From assembly GCA_902797065.1 (NCBI GenBank), contig CADBRK010000200.1, forward strand, positions 1-7,404: DNA of 7,404 nt, in the 5' to 3' direction. The notes under the pieces are model-generated. The model worked only from the letters and a program-made list of their open reading frames with translations, was not told the DNA's origin and ran no database searches. Within the stretch, counting starts at the first letter, position 1; each line of letters begins with the position of its first letter. Below are positions 1 through 6,590 of this stretch, in pieces. This DNA is from an uncultured Ruminococcus sp. Its GTDB lineage: Bacteria > Bacillota > Clostridia > Oscillospirales > Acutalibacteraceae. A program made the position numbers and the translations under genes.

Positions 1-3000
1 AGGCTTGTCGCTGTCGGAAGGCTTGTCGCTGTCGGAAGGCTTGTCGCTGTCGGAAGGCTTATCGCTGTCGGAAGGCTTGTCGCTGTCGGAAGGCTTGTCG
101 CTGTCGGAAGGCTTATCGCTGTCCGAAGGCTTGTCGCTGTCGGAAGGCTTGTCGCTGTCCGAAGGCTTATCGCTGTCCGAAGGCTTGTCGCTGTCGGAAG
201 GCTTGTCGCTGTCGGAAGGCTTGTCGCTGTCGGAAGGCTTGTCGCTGTCCGAAGGCTTGTCGCTGTCGGAAGGCTTGTCGCTGTCCGAAGGCTTCTCTGT
301 GGTTGTATCCGTTTCAACAACGATCTCTTTCCACACTGCCGTAAGAGTAATATCTCCCTTTACAGGTGTGGTAAAGTCATACTCTGTATCGCCGAGATAC
401 CATGCAACGAACTCATAATTATCCTTTGTAGGATCAGCAGGCTTTTCAGCTGTGCCCATATAAGCTACCTGCTGCGGATCAACCGAAGTACCGTCTGCAC
501 TGTCGAATGTTACCGTACAGAGCTTAGCGGGGATCGGAACATCATTTGTCTGTACGGCAAATGCTTCGTTCTTAAATTCATCTGAGGTATATCTGCCTAC
601 GCCGGGCTTCTCAAATGTGGGTTCTGTTATCACTTCATATGTTGTGTTTGCTGTTTCTGTTTCCTTATGTGCAGTATCGGTCTTACAATCGCGTTCTGCA
701 GTTACTGTGCTGTAATCGTCTGCCCAGGTATATGTAGGATCGTTCCAGTCATGACCGAGTGCAGGAATTTCTGTATCTGTTGTCTGCTCCTCGAATTCGG
801 GGATATCGAATGTTGCCGTGTAAGTCATTACGCCCTTTTCGTCGCATGTGGGAGCCTTTGTTACTTTTGCGGTTGCTGTAACTGTTTCTGTTTCTTCATG
901 CTCATCGTTATCCTTGCAGACATGGTTAGCAGTTACTGTTGTGAGATCGTCAGACCATACGTATGTGGGATCGTTCCAATCATGTTCTACGGGGAGTATC
1001 TCGTAATATTCTTCAACTACTCCGTCGCAGCCTTCAGCACCGCAAAGTACCTTCTTATAATGGATTCTCGGGCTGCAGGGGTTCTCGGGATCAAGAGGTG
1101 TTGTTGTTTCTGTTACTTCTGAGTTTTCATCGTGTAAATGTTTTACTTCAAAATAATCCGTAACGCCTACTATGCCGTTCGTAACGGATTGAACTCTGTA
1201 ATCACTAACATCCATTCCTTCGAACTTCACATTGTTGATGGTTACATTCAAGGCAGTTTTAAAAGAAATTTGCACCGTTCCTGGATAACCGCCCGTGAAT
1301 TTATCCGATGTTTGTGACATAAGCATTGTGGCTAATACTGTGTAATCATCACTTTCCGGAATCGTAACATCGGCAGCTATCGGCTGGTTGTCTTTATCAA
1401 ATGCGTTGTCACCGCATACAGGCAAGCTGTTGATTGTGATAACGGGCGTTACATATTTTTGATATATGGGATAAATCGTAACGTCTTTATCTACTACTGT
1501 CAAAGAATTCATAGTGTTTGAAATATCGTTTTGCATTTCTTCCGCTGTTGTGAACTGTGAAACAGGCTTTGAAGCAAAACCTATGAATTGTTCGTTGTTT
1601 TCTGCGCAGTACTCAACTGTATTCACTGCTACCTGATCTATAACGTTCGTAACGAGTGTGCCGGACTTAACATTTTCAAATACGATATTATCAATACGTT
1701 TGTCCATATCAATTGTTACGGTGTAAACTGCATGATCTGCATCTGCGGGTATCTGGAAATACTCAGTTTCATCGCAACCCGAACAGGTGCGCTTTGCCCA
1801 CTTATAGCCCTCGGTCGGGTCGGAAAGTCCCGCTGTTGAGATCTCCTCGGCTGTCATTTCGGCAGCGTCACCCCAGCTGTGATTTACATCGAGATAATAG
1901 TAAACATATTGAGTAGTATAATAACTGCCGTAGGTGTTCTCAGTATAGTTATCTACATCATATATACCTTCGGGCATCGTGACTGTCATTCCGACTTCGT
2001 CAAACACATATCCATACTTGGGATAAAAATATACGTAAAAATACGGTCTGTTTGAACCGGTCATATAACTGTAAGGACTATTGTCGGTATATACATAGTA
2101 ATCGGCTGTAGCATTTTCGAGACCATCAAACGATATTCCGTTGTAATATTCACTTACTCTCATTCCGCATTCGGGCTTGGTCGCGTTAATTTTCACGGTA
2201 TCGTCGAGAAGCTTAAACCACTGGAGATAATAAGTAGTGTCTTTCTTTACAGAATAATAGAACTCATTATTATTCATTTCGTCTTCCCATACAGAACGCG
2301 ATCTATATGTAGGCTTTAAGCCGTACATTACGGTTTCGGGATCATTCTTATACATTTGAAGTACATAGCCTGCCTCTGTAGGTATGCATTTCTGAAGGTC
2401 TTCCGAACTCAACGTACTAAAGATAGTTTCGAGATATGCCTGATTATATTCGGGCATATCCAGGAATGCGCAGAGAAGAACTCTAAATACCTCCGTACCG
2501 TAGGGAACATTCTTAACGACCTTCTGCTTTGCTCCGCCGTGACCGTTGTAGTCAACAGTTACATCGAATGTGTCCTCAGATGAAACGGGGACATATTTAC
2601 CGTAGAGCTTGGTATCGCCTGTAACAACAAACGGGAACTCGGCAGGATTCTCAAAGTTCTTATCGGTGTAATATGTATCGAAACGGTATGTGGTACTATC
2701 AACAGTAACTTCATACTGAGGCATTATCGAATCAAGCAAGATCTCTGCATTGTCTGCCACGCCTTTGAGCGCAGATTTTGTAACGCCGTCAATATTAAAT
2801 ACGAATTTGACAATATTGTCGCCCAATTCGCCGCTTATTTTGTATTTGTATGTATCGGTGTCTATGCCCTTTTGTTTGTCCTCGTCGTCTGTCGGTTGCG
2901 CGGTGAATCCCTCAACAATGAATTCTGTCGGATCTTCGCAATAATAACCGCCCCTGAGATACTGTGTATTGTATTTATACAGAGGAGCATTGATAAAAGC

Positions 3001-4560
3001 ATCGTTTACAATTAATTCCGAGCTGTCGGAAACATCTGCAAAAGAATAATCGGAATTAAATGTACCTCCGTTGACCGTACACTTTGAACTGTAGTAAATA
3101 TCTAAACACTCATCCACGGCGTTAAACGTACCGTCGTTTATTATCACCTTGCAATCGTCATCCGAATAGAGCACTTCCTCATACTGAGAAGTAAACGTAC
3201 CGCCGTTTATCGTAAGGTTGGTATAACCATCAATATAAAGTGCCTCATCATCTATCGAAGTAAATGTACCTCCGTCTATTACTACAGTGTCACAATATTC
3301 GGAATATAAACAATTGTAATAACATCTAAATGTACCGTCTGTTATATGTATATTATTGTATTCATACGAATAAATACCATAATCCCAGGTCGATTCGAAT
3401 GTACCGCCGTTGATCGTCAGATCGTTATATTCGTATAAGTAAATACACTCTTCGTCCTCTGCGATAAATGTACCGCCGTTGATCGTAATATCGTTACTAT
3501 AATACGAATAAATAGCATATCCGTCATCTGTGTCCTCTGCGATAAATGTACCGCCGTTGATCGTCACATCGCTATATCCGTATACGTACACACACTCATC
3601 ATAATCCGAGATAAATGTACCGCCGTTGACGGTAAGAGTGCAATAATCATCAATATAGAGCGCTTCATCATATTTAGATGTGAATGTACCGTCGTTTATG
3701 ATAATTGAGGTATTACCATCTGCCCACAAACCATAATAATAAGCTGTAAATGTACCGCCGTCTATGGTAACCGTACAGTTGTAGTCTGCGAAGATATTAT
3801 CATCGTCTTTTGAAACGAAAGTACCTTTTTTGATCTTCAGGTCGGAATTGTATTCCAGATAGATCGTTTCGTCATAATTGGATGTAATACTGCCGTCGTT
3901 TACTTCAACGGACATATTAGTGTAAGCGAAAATACCGTAATCTTCCGCATCAAGCGTACCGCCGTTGATCGTGACCGAACCGCCGTACTCTGCGTCAATG
4001 GCGTCGTCCTCAGACGTAATTGTACCGCCGTTAACTGTTACTGCGCAGTCCGTATAAGCATAGATGGCGTCATAATACGCAGTAAGGTCGCCGCCGTTGA
4101 AGGTTACATTGGTTTTCGTGACATAAATACCGTAACCGCTTGCTGTAAGCGTACCGCCGTTGACCGTAACATATGAATCTACTGCAGTGATCAGACCGCC
4201 GCCTGAGGAAAACTCACCTGTTTTGTCCTCACTGCTGTCGGCGATTGAAAAACTTGTTTCATCAACAGACAAAGCATAATCACTTGTGCCCGTATATGCA
4301 AGCGTATAGCCTGCAAGGTCGAGAGCTGTTGTTTCTCCGACAGTAAGCGCGCTGTCAAAGTCGATGTTGCTGCCAAGCTTTATGCTGCCGCCTTCTGCCA
4401 ATGCCGTTGTCAGCTCGTCGTATGTTGTTACAACGGTCGGGGGAACCTCGTCAGCATATGCCGTTAATGCCTGTGACCACGGCAAACACGTGGAGAGCAT
4501 GAACGGTGTAAGCATAAGGGCAGTCAAACGCTTGAAACCTTTTGCTGAATGTTTTAACAT
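1..4560 (-). CDS. Giant secreted beta-helix/repeat surface protein, C-terminus cut by window edge
   Basis: I do not recognise a named gene. The frame is open for 1520 codons from ATG at 4560 to the left edge, and an AAAGGAGGT site sits 7 nt upstream, which fixes the start. Residues 1-36 are a signal peptide: Lys/Arg-rich start, hydrophobic core, and Ala-Tyr-Ala before Asp-Glu. Residues 37-125 resemble the N-terminal cap of pectate-lyase-like helices (LTTALAEGG..., then LDLAGYTL). About 130-524 are some 18 'xVTINGGTF' rungs. About 620-657 and 1348-1413 look like InlB B-repeat/Flg_new modules; the second is textbook, from TVTFDSADG to LTAVW. About 790-930 is a Tyr-rich module ending in a CSGC pair. 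1193-1345 are two tandem modules that begin HDWNDPTY. From about 1424 the protein is PSDSDK repeats. A role as a cell-surface or secreted adhesin or polysaccharide-binding protein is inference. No catalytic motif was seen, and any sorting signal or dockerin would lie beyond the window. Divergent from proS. Confidence 0.93.
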   Translation of the reverse strand, partial: MLKHSAKGFKRLTALMLTPFMLSTCLPWSQALTAYADEVPPTVVTTYDELTTALAEGGSIKLGSNIDFDSALTVGETTALDLAGYTLAYTGTSDYALSVDETSFSIADSSEDKTGEFSSGGGLITAVDSYVTVNGGTLTASGYGIYVTKTNVTFNGGDLTAYYDAIYAYTDCAVTVNGGTITSEDDAIDAEYGGSVTINGGTLDAEDYGIFAYTNMSVEVNDGSITSNYDETIYLEYNSDLKIKKGTFVSKDDDNIFADYNCTVTIDGGTFTAYYYGLWADGNTSIIINDGTFTSKYDEALYIDDYCTLTVNGGTFISDYDECVYVYGYSDVTINGGTFIAEDTDDGYAIYSYYSNDITINGGTFIAEDEECIYLYEYNDLTINGGTFESTWDYGIYSYEYNNIHITDGTFRCYYNCLYSEYCDTVVIDGGTFTSIDDEALYIDGYTNLTINGGTFTSQYEEVLYSDDDCKVIINDGTFNAVDECLDIYYSSKCTVNGGTFNSDYSFADVSDSSELIVNDAFINAPLYKYNTQYLRGGYYCEDPTEFIVEGFTAQPTDDEDKQKGIDTDTYKYKISGELGDNIVKFVFNIDGVTKSALKGVADNAEILLDSIMPQYEVTVDSTTYRFDTYYTDKNFENPAEFPFVVTGDTKLYGKYVPVSSEDTFDVTVDYNGHGGAKQKVVKNVPYGTEVFRVLLCAFLDMPEYNQAYLETIFSTLSSEDLQKCIPTEAGYVLQMYKNDPETVMYGLKPTYRSRSVWEDEMNNNEFYYSVKKDTTYYLQWFKLLDDTVKINATKPECGMRVSEYYNGISFDGLENATADYYVYTDNSPYSYMTGSNRPYFYVYFYPKYGYVFDEVGMTVTMPEGIYDVDNYTENTYGSYYTTQYVYYYLDVNHSWGDAAEMTAEEISTAGLSDPTEGYKWAKRTCSGCDETEYFQIPADADHAVYTVTIDMDKRIDNIVFENVKSGTLVTNVIDQVAVNTVEYCAENNEQFIGFASKPVSQFTTAEEMQNDISNTMNSLTVVDKDVTIYPIYQKYVTPVITINSLPVCGDNAFDKDNQPIAADVTIPESDDYTVLATMLMSQTSDKFTGGYPGTVQISFKTALNVTINNVKFEGMDVSDYRVQSVTNGIVGVTDYFEVKHLHDENSEVTETTTPLDPENPCSPRIHYKKVLCGAEGCDGVVEEYYEILPVEHDWNDPTYVWSDDLTTVTANHVCKDNDEHEETETVTATAKVTKAPTCDEKGVMTYTATFDIPEFEEQTTDTEIPALGHDWNDPTYTWADDYSTVTAERDCKTDTAHKETETANTTYEVITEPTFEKPGVGRYTSDEFKNEAFAVQTNDVPIPAKLCTVTFDSADGTSVDPQQVAYMGTAEKPADPTKDNYEFVAWYLGDTEYDFTTPVKGDITLTAVWKEIVVETDTTTEKPSDSDKPSDSDKPSDSDKPSDSDKPSDSDKPSDSDKPSDSDKPSDSDKPSDSDKPSDSDKPSDSDKPSDSDKPSDSDKPSDSDKPSDSDKPSDSDKP
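2..289 (-). repeat. Sixteen tandem 18-bp units encoding (PSDSDK)n
   Basis: Sixteen back-to-back 18-bp units, read on the plus strand as GGCTTRTCGCTGTCSGAA, with no insertions or deletions; the array probably continues past the left edge. In the minus-strand frame each encodes Pro-Ser-Asp-Ser-Asp-Lys. Only two positions vary: R is A in units 4, 7 and 10 (GAC/GAT, Asp), and S is C in units 7, 9, 10, 14 and 16 (TCC/TCG, Ser). Every difference is synonymous. The product would be an extended, acidic, hydrophilic stalk, comparable in style to the Ser-Asp stalks of staphylococcal Sdr/Clf adhesins. A wall-spanning role is inference. Confidence 0.97.
322..519 (-). other. InlB B-repeat / Flg_new-like domain
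   Basis: Residues about 1348-1413 read [15 protein letters not shown], then Val-Ala-Tyr, a Pro-Ala-Asp-Pro-Thr turn, [16 protein letters not shown] and LTAVW. This is the usual pattern of the beta-grasp-like InlB B-repeat (Listeria-Bacteroides repeat / Flg_new) of extracellular Firmicute proteins. It sits directly before the PSDSDK stalk. The family usually acts as a structural spacer in surface proteins; no specific ligand can be inferred here. Confidence 0.85.
526..984 (-). repeat. Two tandem ~77-residue modules (HDWNDPTY type)
   Basis: Copy 1 covers 754-984 (residues 1193-1269) and copy 2 covers 526-753 (residues 1270-1345), a period of 231 nt. Both open [15 protein letters not shown], followed by a Cys and a Glu/Thr-rich strand, and end in a Pro-rich IPA segment. 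Copy 1 has a second Cys in KAPTCDEKG that could pair with the first; copy 2 has PTFEKPG there and so lacks it. Similar modules are frequent in large secreted proteins of Clostridia, where they look like immunoglobulin-like spacers. The DNA copies have diverged considerably, so the duplication is not recent. Confidence 0.85.
2988..4173 (-). repeat. About 18 beta-helix rungs (NGGTF repeats)
   Basis: Residues about 130-524 consist of some 18 imperfect repeats of 21-26 residues. The core is [VIL]-x-[VI]-N/D-[GD]-G-[ST]-[FLI], then a short acidic stretch and an aromatic/aliphatic strand such as DEALYID or DYGIYSY. At DNA level the plus strand shows it as recurring TGTACCGCCGTTGATCGT-like blocks about every 65-70 bp. 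The periodicity fits a right-handed parallel beta-helix, as in pectate-lyase-like and Cthe_2159-type carbohydrate-binding proteins. The turns are rich in Asp, Glu and Tyr. No lyase catalytic residues could be assigned, so a binding or structural role is more likely than catalysis. Confidence 0.9.
4453..4560 (-). other. Signal peptide of the giant surface protein
   Basis: Residues 1-36 carry basic residues (Lys3, Lys7, Lys10, Arg11), a hydrophobic core ([11 protein letters not shown]) and a small-residue Ala-Tyr-Ala box before Asp-Glu, consistent with signal peptidase I cleavage after residue 36. Cys25 is preceded by Leu-Ser-Thr, which is not a good lipobox, so a lipoprotein is less likely. 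Confidence 0.85.
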
Positions 4561-4566
4561 GGAATT

Positions 4567-4576
4567 ACCTCCTTTT
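4567..4576 (-). promoter_or_regulatory. Ribosome binding site of the giant surface protein
   Basis: On the minus strand AAAAGGAGGT lies 6-7 nt before the ATG at 4560, close to a perfect anti-Shine-Dalgarno match. It picks this start over the in-frame Met codons at residues 16 and 21, which would also remove the basic head of the signal peptide. Confidence 0.9.
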
Positions 4577-4608
4577 TTATTTTTTTATGAATAAAAACAT
4601 TCATATTG

Positions 4609-4637
4609 TTTATATCATATTTTCACACTTTAATCAA
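4609..4637 (-). promoter_or_regulatory. Candidate sigma-A promoter for the surface protein gene
   Basis: On the minus strand TTGATT (4637-4632) and TATAAA (4614-4609) are separated by exactly 17 nt, matching TTGACA/TATAAT at 4 and 5 of 6 positions. This would give a 5' leader of roughly 40 nt before the start codon. The surrounding DNA is very AT-rich, so chance matches are easy. It is the best-spaced pair I found on this strand. Confidence 0.5.
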
Positions 4638-4640
4638 GTG
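4626..4640. promoter_or_regulatory. Small inverted repeat between divergent promoters
   Basis: CACTT-TAATC-AAGTG is a perfect 5-bp-arm inverted repeat. It overlaps the minus-strand -35 candidate and lies 2 bp from the plus-strand -35 candidate. Its position would suit an operator controlling both directions, but 5-bp arms in AT-rich DNA are weak evidence. Confidence 0.25.
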
Positions 4641-4642
4641 AT

Positions 4643-4671
4643 TTGCAAGTTTTTATTATATTTATTATTAT
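4643..4671 (+). promoter_or_regulatory. Candidate plus-strand promoter for an intergenic transcript
   Basis: TTGCAA (4643-4648) and TATTAT (4666-4671) with a 17-nt spacer match the sigma-A consensus at 4 and 5 of 6 positions. Transcription would start near 4679, well upstream of the separate proS promoter, and would run toward the hairpin plus T-tract ending at 4893. The AT-rich setting makes this a tentative call. Confidence 0.35.
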
Positions 4672-4782
4672 AAAATTCAAAAATATGACTGTTTAACAAT
4701 CGTAGAAAACATTATGCTGCTTAGGGCAGACATCCGGACTGATCGTCGCATCTTTCATCCCCAATTCCGCTGAAAAATATAA

Positions 4783-4836
4783 TCCCTCCGTCACTTGACC
4801 GCTGAAGTGTTCGGTGACACCACTCTTAACAAGGGA
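4783..4836. repeat. Imperfect palindromic intergenic repeat (~54 bp)
   Basis: Outer arms TCCCT (4783-4787) and AGGGA (4832-4836) enclose GTCAC (4790-4794) and GTGAC (4814-4818). A nested alternative pair CACTT (4792-4796)/AAGTG (4805-4809) also lies inside. The layout 'TCCCTCCGTCA ... TGACACC ... AACAAGGGA' resembles, from memory, a MITE- or REP-like palindrome scattered in intergenic DNA of gut Ruminococcaceae such as Faecalibacterium. That family link is recollection; the arms are visible in the sequence. Confidence 0.5.
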
Positions 4837-4854
4837 AGAAATAATAAAGATAGG

Positions 4855-4893
4855 ACAGAAAAACAGGTTTGCCTATTGTTCTGTGACTTTTTT
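4855..4893 (+). terminator. Intrinsic terminator-like hairpin upstream of proS
   Basis: Arms 4855-4867 and 4872-4884 pair over 13 positions with two mismatches around a TTTG loop. They are followed by GAC and then six T residues (4888-4893). The stem is AT-rich, so strength is moderate. On the opposite strand no T-run follows the hairpin, so it would act on plus-strand transcription. Because the proS promoter lies downstream of it, it appears to end some other transcript rather than attenuate proS. Confidence 0.5.
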
Positions 4894-4935
4894 GCTCAGT
4901 CTGCTTTATAAAAAAATAAAATTTCTCAAAAAAGG

Positions 4936-4964
4936 TTGAATTATTCCGCAAGATTGTTTATAAT
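4936..4964 (+). promoter_or_regulatory. proS promoter (sigma-A type)
   Basis: TTGAAT (4936-4941), a 17-nt spacer and a perfect TATAAT (4959-4964) form the best promoter in the window. A start near 4971 leaves a leader of about 30 nt, too short for a T-box or other large riboswitch. Confidence 0.8.
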
Positions 4965-5001
4965 TTAAAGATGTATAAATGTATTTACGGAGGAACAAAT
5001 T

Positions 5002-6441
5002 ATGGCACAAAACAAAAAAATGGTAGAGGCTATCACTTCACGCGACGAGGATTTCGCAAAGTGGTACACCGACATAGTAAAAAAAGCTGAATTATGCGAT
5101 TATTCGGGCGTTAAGGGCTGCATGATCTTCAGACCCTACGGCTATGCTATCTGGGAGAAAATCCAAAAAGACATGGACAGACGCTTCAAAGAGACAGGGC
5201 ACGAGAACGTATATATGCCTATGCTTATCCCCGAAAGCCTTCTGCAGAAGGAGAAGGATCACGTCGAGGGATTTGCCCCCGAGGTTGCGTGGGTAACTCA
5301 GGGCGGCAGCGAAAAGCTTACCGAAAGACTTTGCGTGCGCCCGACGTCCGAGGTGCTTTTCTGCGAGCACTACAAGAACGTCATCAACTCATACAGAGAC
5401 CTGCCCAAGCTCTACAACCAGTGGTGCAGCGTTATGCGCTGGGAAAAGACAACACGTCCTTTCCTGAGAACGTCCGAGTTCCTCTGGCAGGAGGGTCACA
5501 CCATGCACGAGACTGCCGAGGAGGCACAGGAGGAAACTCTCCGCATGCTCAAGGTGTATGAGGACTTCTACAGAGAGACGCTCGCTATCCCCGCTGTAGT
5601 CGGCAAGAAGACACGCAAAGAGACATTTGCGGGCGCAGAGGCTACGTACACCATCGAACCCATGATGCATAACGGTGTTGCTCTCCAGGGCGGCACGTCG
5701 CACTATTTCGGCGACGGCTTCGCAAAAGCTTTCGACATCACATTCACGGGCAGAGACAACAAGCTGCAGTATCCTCATCAGACGTCGTGGGGCGTATCTA
5801 CAAGAATGATCGGCGCTATTATTATGGTACACGGCGACGACGACGGACTTGTTCTCCCCCCGAAGATCTCGCCTATCCAGGTTGCGATAATACCCGTTGC
5901 GCAGCACAAAGAGGGCGTACTCGACAAGGCAAACGAGCTGAAAAACAGACTTGCAAAGCAGTACAGAGTAAAGCTTGACGACTCCGACAACAGCCCCGGC
6001 TGGAAGTTTGCACAGTACGAGATGAAGGGCGTTCCGGTTCGTGTGGAGATCGGACCCAAAGATATAGAGAAGAACCAGTGCGTCATTGTAAGACGCGACA
6101 ACAGAGAGAAGCAGTTCGTATCTCTCGATAATCTCGAAGAGACGATAGCGCTCACACTCGAGCAGGTTCATCAGGCTATGTATGACAAAGCACTCGCAAA
6201 TATGCAGGAAAAGACATACACGGCATTGACATTTGACGAGTTCGTAGATACCGCAAAGAACCGACCCGGATTTATCAAGGCTATGTGGTGCGGCGACGTA
6301 GAGTGCGAAGACAAGATAAAGGACGTAACAAACGGCGTTAAGTCAAGGTGTATCCCGTTTGAGGAAGAACACCTCTCCGACGTATGCGTATGCTGCGGCA
6401 GACCCGCAAAGCACCAGGTATTCTGGGGCAAGCAGTACTGA
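5002..6441 (+). CDS. proS: Prolyl-tRNA synthetase, archaeal/eukaryotic (type 3) form
   Basis: Cytoplasmic class II aminoacyl-tRNA synthetase that charges tRNA-Pro with proline using ATP. It is complete at 479 residues, normal for the short archaeal/eukaryotic-like form. Visible features: motif 1 region around residues 88-101; the RPTSE proline-site signature at 113-117; motif 2 from [11 protein letters not shown] (146-156) through WQEGHTMH (162-169); motif 3 GVSTRMIGA at 264-272; anticodon-binding domain about 292-390; and a C-terminal domain with Cys430, Cys435, Cys450 and Cys462/464/465, where family members bind zinc. It ends in the characteristic WGKQY. There is no insertion domain between motifs 2 and 3, so the cis-editing INS domain of the bacterial long form is absent. 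GGAGG at 4989-4993 lies 8 nt before ATG. It has its own promoter and no T-box in the short leader. Confidence 0.97.
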   Translation: MAQNKKMVEAITSRDEDFAKWYTDIVKKAELCDYSGVKGCMIFRPYGYAIWEKIQKDMDRRFKETGHENVYMPMLIPESLLQKEKDHVEGFAPEVAWVTQGGSEKLTERLCVRPTSEVLFCEHYKNVINSYRDLPKLYNQWCSVMRWEKTTRPFLRTSEFLWQEGHTMHETAEEAQEETLRMLKVYEDFYRETLAIPAVVGKKTRKETFAGAEATYTIEPMMHNGVALQGGTSHYFGDGFAKAFDITFTGRDNKLQYPHQTSWGVSTRMIGAIIMVHGDDDGLVLPPKISPIQVAIIPVAQHKEGVLDKANELKNRLAKQYRVKLDDSDNSPGWKFAQYEMKGVPVRVEIGPKDIEKNQCVIVRRDNREKQFVSLDNLEETIALTLEQVHQAMYDKALANMQEKTYTALTFDEFVDTAKNRPGFIKAMWCGDVECEDKIKDVTNGVKSRCIPFEEEHLSDVCVCCGRPAKHQVFWGKQY

Positions 6442-6577
6442 TTATTAATCAGGAATCAGAAATGAGGAATTATAAATCATTCTTTCGCGATAAATCTGAT
6501 TTTTTCAAATAACTCCACTCTCCAGACTTAAAATAGATTTGCCGCTTGTTTAAAAGAACTTTTTTTAGATTATTTAT
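6442..6577. other. AT-rich proS-metA spacer with low-complexity repeats
   Basis: No gene was found here. The left part has a direct repeat AATCAGGAATCAG followed by AATGAGGAATTATAAATCATT, the GGAAT/ATGAGG-style low-complexity sequence often seen between Firmicute genes. The right part (6546-6571) has TTGTTT and TAGATT/GATTAT boxes, but with poor spacing, so no convincing metA promoter can be named. No SAM-riboswitch core or T-box was seen. metA may be co-transcribed with proS or use a weak promoter. Confidence 0.5.
6454..6505 (+). terminator. Weak terminator-like hairpin after proS
   Basis: AATCAG (6454-6459) pairs with CTGATT (6496-6501), with an inner AATGA/TCATT pair inside, and a run of six T residues covers 6500-6505. 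The loops are long and the stem is AT-rich, so it may be leaky or only a repeat. It is the only candidate stop signal between proS and metA. Confidence 0.35.
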
Positions 6578-6587
6578 GGGAGGTGAT
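6578..6587 (+). promoter_or_regulatory. metA ribosome binding site
   Basis: GGGAGGTGAT lies 3 nt before ATG at 6591, with its AGGAGG-like core about 7 nt away. Another in-frame ATG exists at 6576, but it overlaps this site and would put five extra residues before the conserved MPINIP start of the family. The start at 6591 is therefore preferred. Confidence 0.9.
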
Positions 6588-6590
6588 ACT

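Larger units (their letters stand above)
4679..4893 (+). ncRNA. Possible small RNA of unknown family (~215 nt)
   Basis: This is a hypothesis, not a recognised RNA. The segment is bounded by a plus-strand promoter candidate and by an intrinsic-terminator-like hairpin with T6, while proS downstream has its own strong promoter. Inside it are a GC-richer stretch unlike the flanking AT-rich DNA (about 4712-4840), short hairpins such as CTGC/GCAG near 4717, and nested CACTT/AAGTG and GTCAC/GTGAC arms at 4790-4818. I saw no T-box, SAM, TPP, FMN, cobalamin, SRP, tmRNA or 6S hallmark. Part of it resembles a dispersed palindromic repeat, so it may be repeat debris rather than a functional RNA. Confidence 0.25.

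Noticed and set aside
1..296. CRISPR array
   Set aside because: The 18-bp units are directly contiguous with no spacers and lie inside a long coding frame.
5..418. Plus-strand frame of repeated Ser-Leu-Ser-Glu-Gly-Leu
   Set aside because: It is the complement of the PSDSDK array. Variation among units is synonymous only in the minus-strand frame, and no plus-strand ribosome binding site precedes it.
667..2944. Several plus-strand open frames opposite the surface protein
   Set aside because: They are short, overlap one another, lack ribosome binding sites, and sit over a continuous minus-strand frame with clear domain content.
4700..4895. 6S RNA
   Set aside because: The two ends of the segment do not pair into the long, centrally bulged hairpin that defines 6S RNA.
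4700..5000. T-box leader for proS
   Set aside because: No TGGNACCGCG-type T-box sequence is present, and the TTGAAT/TATAAT promoter lies downstream of the only terminator hairpin.
5389..6171. 260-codon minus-strand open frame inside proS
   Set aside because: It is antisense to strongly conserved ProS motifs, has a Cys/Leu-rich composition typical of shadow frames, and has no recognisable domain.
6442..6590. SAM riboswitch controlling metA
   Set aside because: None of the conserved SAM-I core elements is visible, and the gap has only a weak AT-rich hairpin.
6576..6590. Upstream in-frame ATG as the metA start
   Set aside because: It overlaps the Shine-Dalgarno sequence and would add residues before the conserved MPINIP N-terminus.
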